This document shows, piece after piece, positions 56,801 to 64,000 of a DNA stretch of 64,000 nt (the first letter of the stretch is position 1; each line of letters opens with the position of its first letter). Below the pieces are notes generated by a model. That model saw nothing but the letters and a program-made list of their open reading frames with translations, ran no database searches and had not been told where the DNA came from. A program made the translations under genes and the position numbers. The stretch is from Xiphias gladius (taxonomy: Eukaryota; Chordata; Actinopteri; Istiophoriformes; Xiphiidae): positions 26,009,948 through 26,073,947 of the forward strand of contig NC_053403.1 of NCBI RefSeq assembly GCF_016859285.1. The letters run 5' to 3'.

Positions 56801-59800
56801 TGCTTAGAGAGTTATGCTAACGAGATGCTGTCGCTGAGAAACCTATCGTTAAGTTTAGTGGTACTTGATTACAGTACCTGTCCCATTAGCACGATGGACC
56901 TTTTTGTCTTTCTCTATGTAAAATGAGACAGTGGTGCTTACATAACATGGGACAGGTGGATAGTGGTGTGTGCTGCAGGACTTTCCTGTACCTGACCAGG
57001 GGCCAGATGTATATACAACACGTACCGACTAAATCCATCCATACACCCTTTCCCACACATGGACCTACATTGCACATGTAGACACACAGATCTATTTGTT
57101 GTTTCTATTAGTCCTATTTTATCTTACTCTATGTTTTACTTACTCTGTTTTTTCTGATGTACAGGTTTTTATAGAAATGTCTCTCTCTGATGTTGACTAT
57201 ATTCCCATTTACTGCTGTGTCAAATTGAATTTCCCAATAAAGGGTTATCTCTTTTTCTCGCCCCGTCCCGTCTTGTCCCGTCCCGTCCCGTCTAAACAGA
57301 ATCAGGTATACACACAGCTTTATGAATCTGAACAGAAAGTGTCTGCATATTTCTTTCAGTTTTAAATAGTAAATGGACGGCACTTAGAGTGCTTTACACT
57401 ACTGCCACATTCACCACAATCACCCATTCGTTCATAAAAATCTTTTCTATAAAAACAGTGCTTTCCATCCACATACTCACACACCAATGATACATCGGGG
57501 GCAATTTGGGGGGTCCAGTATCTTGCCCAAGGACATTTGAATCGAACCACGGACCTTCCGGTTAGTGGACTTTGCACTTTGCCTCCTGAGCCACAGCTGC
57601 CCTTATTCATGGGTTTTATGCGTCCGGCCCACGTGTCCTCATGGTGCCTGTGAAATGGCTGCAGACACATAAACAGCTGATGGGAGAAGGAAGGCCGCAC
57701 CGTTGATGGCCTCCTCTCTCACCACAGCCCCTGCTAGTGTTGGAAAAGCCACGTCGATCACTGTTATCCTTTTGTCTGCTGTGAAACAGTTTCCTGGTCC
57801 GGGATGTGACATTTACTTGAGTCGTATCTTTGTTACTTTAAGGATCAACTTGGTAATTCTGAGATTATTTTTTCACAATATAAATGACTGAAAATATACA
57901 GTACACGTCATGATACTAGAGCTGTGTAGTACTTCCTTTTTGGTAATACATGTAAGCAGTTACCCAGTCTGACAGATGGGTTGAAATAGTTTATATTTAA
58001 TTTGTCACTATACAGATTTGATGTAAATGGCCTCTTAGATATACTTTACTGCATTTGTGGAAAGTATTATGCAGCTGTTGTACCCACAGTTCAATCTTAA
58101 TTTTTTACACGTCACCTGTGCATTTCAAGAGGAAGTAGTGGCAATAGATCCTGGACTAAATTTTAACATTTTGAAATCGGGCAGATTAGTAAAATTTGCC
58201 CTCCAGCTGACCCAGATGTTGGTCTACATGGTCTCTGCTGCAGCTCAAAGCTGGATGCAGCTGTCACAGACACCCCAGACCTGTGGATCAAAAATACACT
58301 GTGTCACCGATGTGTCCAGAGGTGAATGACACTGACAAAAAAAATCTCGATAATACTGTTGACACAGTCTTTATCACAACTCGTTAATAATATCGCAGGA
58401 TGACACCTGGGTTGTAAGATGCATCTGCTGAGCATGTTGATAATGGTCACGTCGTATCTAAAGCAGACTTTTTACCCCTTGTCCTTCAGTTGTCCACGTC
58501 TGTAACTAGGGCCGTGCAGCAGGTGTTTTCAAAGCCAAGACTCCAGGGAAGAAACGTGTACTAAAATCAACAATAATTTTATCAGACTACGGTATACCAA
58601 GTCCCTCCATGACAAACTGACACCAGGTCTTGTTTGTTGGCTGACTTGAGACCGACAAAGAGTCAGTCACCGTAAACTAGCTCACTTTGTTTAAGTACAC
58701 CGTAAAAAACGTTGCTAAGATAAAACCCCAAAAAATGGAGCCAACAGGTTCCAAGTGATTTCTGTGAGTTAGGTGAAGGTCTTGATACTTTGAGTTGTGA
58801 AAACTCAATAATATACAGTAACTGTAGCAGTAAAACTAAGTAGAGCTGACATGAAAATGCCAGGAAAATGAGGTCAACCAACTTTATTAAAGTCAGCATA
58901 TGAATTACAGCATACTCGATTAAACTAAGAGTCAAAGTCAAGAGAACTGAGTTGGAATTGTACTAATCAATTTCTAACATTTTACCAACTCTTCTTTTAG
59001 TGAAGATTGCATTAGATCTACATTAAATCATTAGTTAGCTTTAACACAGTTCACATTTTAATAAAATGAAAAAAATCATAACTATAAAATACATTAATTA
59101 ATTCTTGATAGTATAATTAACTTCCTCTACCACAGCAGAGTAAATTTCAACATGGCTTAAACTTAAACATGTAAACACTAGAAGAAAATGCCCTGAGAGT
59201 TTTAGGCTCCTCACTACAGTATATCCCACATGCTGGAGTACACAAGCCCTGACAGGCCAACAGCTGTGTTTGATTACCTAAGCCTGGCCTATTTGCTTGT
59301 TGGTTAGTCTTATTTTACCTACTGGAGTTTGTGCAGGATCAAATATTGCACACACTGTTGTGTATGCTTGGATTTTGTCGGTACGTGATGTTTATCTCTG
59401 CACCTCTAAGGTGAGCGGTAAATCCGGGAGGGAATCCCATCCATAACAGTTGCATATTCCTCCAAATCCATTCAAAAAACTGAAAACACGTCATCAGCAG
59501 GGCAGTAGGGCATTTTTATTCTTAAGCTGTCTAACCTGGATAATATTATTACGTAACCAACGATAATAAAATAAAGGTTGTATATGCACTGAATTATTCC
59601 AGATGAAACAGTTGTGACATTGGGTGTCAGAGCGGCTCCAATTCACACTAGCTACCTCCACTTTTATGTACGGTCTAGGGAGTACTCGAGCCCAAAAAGT
59701 GCTCTCGTCTCACTGGCCATTGTGCTGTAAGTAGCTGCGGATGTTGCGGCCTCGGCCTCTCAGGGGACGAGGACAAGGCTAGGACTGTTTTAGGGGACAA

Positions 59801-62345
59801 TTTCTTAATATCTATAGGTATTTCCTGGTTTTCGTGTGACTTCCCGGTTAAGGGGGAACTTCATGTGCCGACAGTACACAAAAACTCCAAGTATGTGATT
59901 GTAAAATATGAGAAATATACATACAGTATGTGAGAGTGACAGTATATGTATATTAGTAGAGTGGTTTTATGTGTAAGACGCATAATGCATGTATGTGAGA
60001 ATAATGTATAAATGTAAATGTGAGACTGAAAATATACTGTGTGTTCTGCATGTGAGAGAAGAATGTGTGTATGTAGGAGCTAAGTATGGGAGAGTAAAGA
60101 ATATGTAGATGTGTATGGAAGTGAAAATGTACGTGAGAGTAATGTGAATGTATGAAAAAGCAGAATTAATATATGTGAGAGTGAAAATATATGCACATGA
60201 AAGAGACACAGTCAAATTGTCCTTGACATCCAACAGACTTGTTGAGTGCATTTCCTTCCTCATGTAAAACTTGCAAAGCTGAATTTCTGAGCATTTTGAA
60301 TCCACGTTTGCCCGCTAGCAGTCTTCTTCCTCCCTCCCGTTGCTGCATTTTTTTGGCACCTTTCTTTCACCTGTAGATCACTGGGATGGTGTCAAAACAT
60401 TGGTAGGAGCGTGTATTGCGTCATCCATGCGAATGCGTGTCCTTGTGCACATGCAAGGAGTAAACAAAACGGGGGCTGACTCATAAAAACCGGATCCATA
60501 GCGCCGCTAGAGGTCGAGAACTCCCCAGGAAACCTTTAACACACGTTAGATCTCACACAAACCGAGATGTACTGGGGGTTATGAGGCCGACATCGTGTTT
60601 TTAGCTCAGGGAGAACTCTGCCTGGCCAAGGAATAGTCCAGCACATTAGAGCCTGCGAAAACCAAAACATGTTCTCGTTAAACTTTGAATTTTGCACAGA
60701 TTAAAGAAACAAGATATAACGTGTTGATTGCTGATCTTTAGAGGTGCTGGTAGGTGGATTTTGTTTCCTCTGGACAGAGCCAGGCTAGCTGTTTCCCCTA
60801 TTTCCACTCTTTATGCTAAGCTAAGCTAACCAGCTGCTTGATTTAGCATCGGTTGTCAATTTGGCATTAGTATTTGAAAAAAGGCCTGTTTAGACCATGC
60901 AAGTGCAACAACAAGTGCGAAGTGGGAGGTCTTGATCTCACTGACTGTTTGGACGTCTCCGCCTGTTATTTTGGTTCATGGAGGTTCAGCAGCACAAAGT
61001 GCAAAAGGACTGGTTAAGTTGAATAAACTGTAGATCAGAGGGTGGGGTGTTTAATAAATACTCTCTCAGCCAATCACATCCCTGGTGTAATTGCTCTGAA
61101 ACAGAAGAGCCAATCGCAGCGAAGTATGACAACGACAGCTCGACGAATGGAAAGAGACTTCTCCAGGAAATCATAGTGATGTTCGGATGGTGCGGAGTAG
61201 CACAATGTGAACACACGCCACAACAGATCTGCAGCCAGAGGCGGGTACCGTGGGATTCTTTAACAGTTCGTTAGTACAACGATGATAGAAGTAAATAAAT
61301 CATTTTATTAAAGTGTGACACAGCAGTGTATGCACAGTGCTGTGATTGCTTAAACTTGGAAAAAGTTGGAAAGCAGACCCTTAAGCACAGAATCGAGGAG
61401 TTACAGTAATGCGATGTCTCCTGCTTGAGGAGGCAGAACACCGTGTTATAATGGACCAGTCTGGTGTGTATAGAGGTGTGTGTGGTTATTCTGTAGCAGC
61501 CTGGTGTCATGTGCATGTGATTTAATGAAGGTCAACACAGTGGACAGTGTGCTTAATGACACTGCGCTCTGTGTCCCGCTGCCTTCAGATGCTGCAGGGA
61601 TTTAATGAAGTGAAGGAGAAACTTCTCACACAGTAGAAGGCAGCTGTGGACAATAGATACTGTAACAAACAAACACACTGATTTATAGATGAATGCAGAC
61701 TGATTTACTGAAGTTCCTGCTTCATCCACATGAAACATTTGCTTTTCATTCTGGTTTGAACTCATCTACTGGCTGGAGAGTGTTCAATTAAACTAGTTTA
61801 TTTACGTTTGAAGCTTTATTCTGTTGTTGTGCATTTGCTCCGTTTATTTAGTTTGCTCCTGTTGATAAAATCACCATAGTGGCAGCAGATTGATGTTGCT
61901 CCACAAACAGCCGCAAACAGATTCTGCCAACAGCTCTCTTTGTGCTGCCTCATTTGAATGAACCTCCCACCTCTTTGTTCCTCTCCTTCCACCTGTGCAC
62001 CGTGCGCTGGACACCACACAGGAGAAGTGAATTTCATGGTCAGGAAAAGAGCTGCTTGTGTTGGTTTTTGCGCCGCCATGAAAATAGGGCCCTAAATGCT
62101 AATTCATCAAACACCAGAAACTGGTTTTAAAGTTGTGGCTGATGGGTGTAGATGCACCTGACAGAATGAGATGAGAGCCAGTGTCATTGTAAGTCTGCTT
62201 CCTCTCAGGTGACAGGGCCATCGGGCTGTGGCAAGACCCAGATGTGTTTGATGCTGAGTGTTGTGGCCACTCTGCCAAAGAGTGAGGGCGGCTTGGACGG
62301 CAGTGTGATCTACATTGACACAGAGTCAGCTTTCTCTGCTGAGAG
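53783..62345 (+). CDS. rad51b: rad51b: RAD51 paralog B, first four coding exons (partial)
   Basis: RAD51B is part of the BCDX2 complex (RAD51B-C-D-XRCC2), which assists RAD51 in homologous recombination. Exons: 53783-53866, 55656-55769, 56080-56184, 62209-62345, giving residues 1-146 plus two bases. The N-terminal helical domain reads RKLRRTGVSSEICDRLKRHD and DLLSLTPVEVMHAAGLSYQK. The linker FSTSLPALDKLLRGGLPCGT precedes the Walker A motif GPSGCGKT (residues 104-111) and the conserved VIYIDTESAFSAER. Human equivalents are close throughout. The start has G at -3 and +4. The ATPase Walker B and C-terminus must lie past the window. It diverges from nus1. Confidence 0.95.
53892..54080 (-). other. 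Unassigned open reading segment with perfect splice donor
   Basis: On the minus strand an open frame reads KLGFRLYREFPSGVWGFYKT, RDLNDEDYVTVMANERLVNR and PQVRSTVARSRFPELSYGE, then GAG|GTGAGT, an ideal 5' splice site at 53891. The frame stays open upstream to about 54135 without an ATG, so this would be an internal exon, or start at the internal Met of VMANERL. The composition looks protein-like. I do not recognise the family. It lies in rad51b intron 1, with its donor only 25 bases from the rad51b exon 1 donor. Confidence 0.3.
55656..55769 (+). CDS. rad51b: rad51b coding exon 2
   Basis: Thirty-eight codons, DLLSLTPVEVMHAAGLSYQK then ASVLLQSVSKAIAPPVTT. Acceptor TTCTGTGCAG, donor ACG|GTTTGT. 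Confidence 0.94.
56080..56184 (+). CDS. rad51b: rad51b coding exon 3
   Basis: Thirty-five codons, ALEVWKQHSGSCFSTSLPAL then DKLLRGGLPCGTVTE. Acceptor TTTTGGTAG is weak in pyrimidines. Donor GAG|GTACAC. Confidence 0.92.
56230..56480 (+). repeat. Fish interspersed repeat (TTAGCTTAGCTTAGC type), forward copy
   Basis: CTGGTTAGCTTAGCTTAGC then ATAAAGACTGGAAACAG and CTAGCCTGGCTCTGTCC are the hallmark core of a frequent percomorph repeat, recognised from memory. An inverted copy lies at about 60705-60845. In rad51b intron 3. Confidence 0.7.
57261..57292. repeat. (CCCGT)n short tandem repeat
   Basis: About six CCCGT units, one imperfect, in rad51b intron 3. Confidence 0.85.
57362..57604 (-). repeat. 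tRNA-headed SINE, minus-strand copy
   Basis: In reverse complement the head reads GCTGTGGCTCAGGAGGCAAA and GGTCCGTGGTTCGATTC (B-box-like), then TGTCCTTGGGCAAGATACTG and the tail TGTGGCAGTAGTGTAAAGC. It is the same family as 62704-62935. Confidence 0.75.
57605..59899. other. rad51b intron 3 sequence, no other feature recognised
   Basis: About 2.3 kb of AT-rich intron without a supported gene or identifiable repeat. Confidence 0.4.
59900..60205. repeat. Degenerate tandem repeat, ATGTGAGAGTGA-rich
   Basis: Repeated variants of TATGTGAGAGTGAAAATATA over about 300 bases, strongly purine/T-biased on the plus strand, in rad51b intron 3. The unit is roughly 30-40 bases with many substitutions. Confidence 0.6.
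60705..60845 (-). repeat. Fish interspersed repeat (TTAGCTTAGCTTAGC type), inverted copy
   Basis: Reverse complement contains CTGGTTAGCTTAGCTTAGC, then CTAGCCTGGCTCTGTCC and CCACCTACCAGCACCTCTAA. It is the same family as the copy at 56230-56480, opposite orientation, 4.4 kb away. Confidence 0.7.
62209..62345 (+). CDS. rad51b: rad51b coding exon 4 (Walker A)
   Basis: Encodes VTGPSGCGKTQMCLMLSVVA, then TLPKSEGGLDGSVIYIDTES and AFSAE plus two bases of the next codon. Acceptor TTCCTCTCAG, donor GAG|GTAAGA. The Walker A Lys and Thr are intact. Confidence 0.97.
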
Positions 62346-62703
62346 GTAAGACTCACAGCTGATTCCCTCACTGGCTAATAAAAACGCACAGGTGACAAGA
62401 TGATAGAGTGGGCACAGCATGTGCGTCCTATTGCTTCTACATAAGAAAAGTAAGCTTGTTAGTTTATTAGTTATTTAATTCCATTTCTATTTCTGTGGCA
62501 TGACAGACATCTGACCCCTCCCAAATGGGATAACAAGACACCACTATTTTACAAAAACATGCATCTTCTGGTAATACATACAAAAACAAGAGAGCCAAAT
62601 AGTTAAAACATTGGTAGTGCCTCTGTATTCTTTCAAATAACCTGTTTATGAGAGAGCGAGAGTTTAAGAGAACTGCTACATATCGACAGTTTTTCCTGAT
62701 AAA

Positions 62704-62935
62704 GAGCCGCTGTAGCTCAGGAGGTAGAGCGGGTCGTCCACTAACCAGAAGGTCAGGGGTCCGATCCCCAGCTCCTCCAGTCCGCATGTCAAAGTGTCCT
62801 TAGGCAAGATACTGAACCCCAAATTGCCTCTGATGTATCATCGGTGTGTGTGGGTGTGTGTAGAAAGCGCTGTATGTATAGGAAAGCGCTGTTTGTGAAA
62901 AGTGCTATATAAGTGTAGTCCATTTACCATTTATC
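62704..62935 (+). repeat. tRNA-headed SINE, plus-strand copy
   Basis: The head reads GCCGCTGTAGCTCAGGAGGT (A-box-like) and GGTCAGGGGTCCGATCC (B-box-like), then a non-tRNA body TGTCCTTAGGCAAGATACTG and the tail AAGTGCTATATAAGTG. In rad51b intron 4. Confidence 0.8.
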
Positions 62936-64000
62936 ATTTCCTCTTCTCTCAGGCTTTCAGGTAACTCTCATTTATATGTTTGATATATATATGTATGTTT
63001 GTATGTTTATATGTGTATATATAGATACACAACATAATCTCATTACCTCATCCATTCATTCATTCATTCATTCATTATCATCCTAAATTTAGGCAGTTTT
63101 ATTTCAGTCCATGACTCATCAGCCAACTGCTCTGGAGTCTGAGCAAACACAGATTCTCTGAACAAACGAATTTTGTTGTAGAGCGGTGTTCAAAAGTCTC
63201 TTGACCAAGAGTCAATAATATGATTATCCCCACTAAATATCTTTCAGGTCAGCTCCTTTGTTCCATATCAAGTCAACAGTTCCATAACTGAGCTATACAT
63301 ATCATCAGCGAGCCTCATATGGTTCCCGTGTCATCCACCGTTGCCAACTTTGGTACATGGTAGTGCACAGCCAAAAAATATCTGATGGCACCGTTTGTAC
63401 TGATTCACACAGAGAAACACTGTATTTCCAAGGCCCCAAACCCCTTCACTGTAAGTATACACCTGAAAAGTTTTCAGTCTGATGTAACATCTAACAACCT
63501 TCAGGGAAATACTTTTACCAGTGATATGAACCAGTTTGTGTCCTTGGAGAGGGCCTGTACGGCCCCATCGAAACTTTATTCACCCCATATTCAATAACAC
63601 AATAAGCTAAAAGATGTCTACTGATCAAACCAGAGGCTTTCTGCAAGACACGACCTTGACATGTAATTTAATGGCACCCCTGGGTCCTCAATGCGGGTTT
63701 TTGGCATTGGGTTTAAATAGATTTAAGACCCAAAGATGGTATTGGTACAGATGGTACGGATGAATAAATAGAATAAAAAATTAGCACAAAATATCAAATA
63801 ATTTGGGTGTTTTAATATTTCATTTGGTGTATTTTCATCTCCAGTTTCTTTACTGATATCTGTTTGAACTTCACCGTCAGTGAGATCCTTAAGGTCCTCA
63901 TTTACACATTGTTCCCCATTTAATATTTGGCCCTCTATTACATTTTCCCCCAAACATACTGCTGTATAATTCTTCTCACACAATCTGAGGTATCACTGTA
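62936..64000. other. rad51b intron 4 to window end, no exon seen
   Basis: I looked for the next conserved RAD51B block after SAFSAER on the plus strand and did not find it, so the intron continues past the window. The minus-strand 86-aa frame at 63723-63983 shows no motif. Confidence 0.5.
63052..63077. repeat. (CATT)n tetranucleotide repeat
   Basis: About six CATT units in rad51b intron 4. Confidence 0.9.

Noticed and set aside
62704..62780. Possible tRNA gene
   Set aside because: The head has A- and B-box-like blocks, but no acceptor-stem pairing was evident, and it continues into a body shared with the copy at 57362-57604. It is a SINE.

Overview
The window is nuclear DNA from a ray-finned fish, very probably a percomorph teleost. 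Spliced vertebrate genes with GT-AG introns are compact, CA/TG microsatellites are frequent, and the intergenic and intronic DNA is full of decayed fish-type repeats (Tc1-like transposons, TA-flanked MITEs, L1-like, Rex/Babar-like and L2/CR1-like LINE pieces, a Penelope-like fragment, tRNA-headed SINEs). No prokaryotic, viral or organellar features were seen.

Layout. 1-940: intron and last coding exon of hsf2 (+). 941-11249: intergenic, with a DNA-transposon-like repeat (4421-5372) and a decayed Tc1 element (9047-10500). 11250-19895: complete serinc1 (-), ten coding exons, with a second copy of the 4.4-kb repeat in intron 1 and a MITE in a later intron. 19896-25732: serinc1 promoter side, then repeats and LINE debris. 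25733-36283: complete slc35f1 (-), eight coding exons, with a Tc1 pseudogene in one intron and a LINE fragment in another. 36284-40133: intergenic. 40134-51164: complete nus1 (-), five coding exons, with LINE debris and microsatellites in its introns. 51165-53782: spacer with transposon relics. 53783-64000: first four coding exons of rad51b (+), ending after the Walker A exon; the rest lies beyond the window.

The exon models were assembled by hand from open frames, splice signals and remembered human orthologues; every intron phase closes without a frameshift (serinc1 459 aa, slc35f1 385 aa, nus1 284 aa). The genes are not a functional operon: a stress transcription factor, a serine/lipid membrane protein, an orphan transporter, a dolichol-synthesis subunit and a recombination paralog. 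Four of the five (hsf2, serinc1, slc35f1, nus1) belong to the human 6q22 neighbourhood, while RAD51B is on human 14q24, so the window probably records a lineage-specific chromosomal join.

No convincing new biological system was found. The items most worth checking are an unexplained antisense open exon with a perfect donor beside rad51b exon 1, a microsatellite serving as the polypyrimidine tract of a serinc1 intron, a repeat copy ending 40 bp from serinc1 exon 2, competing acceptors in nus1, and nested or deleted transposon copies.
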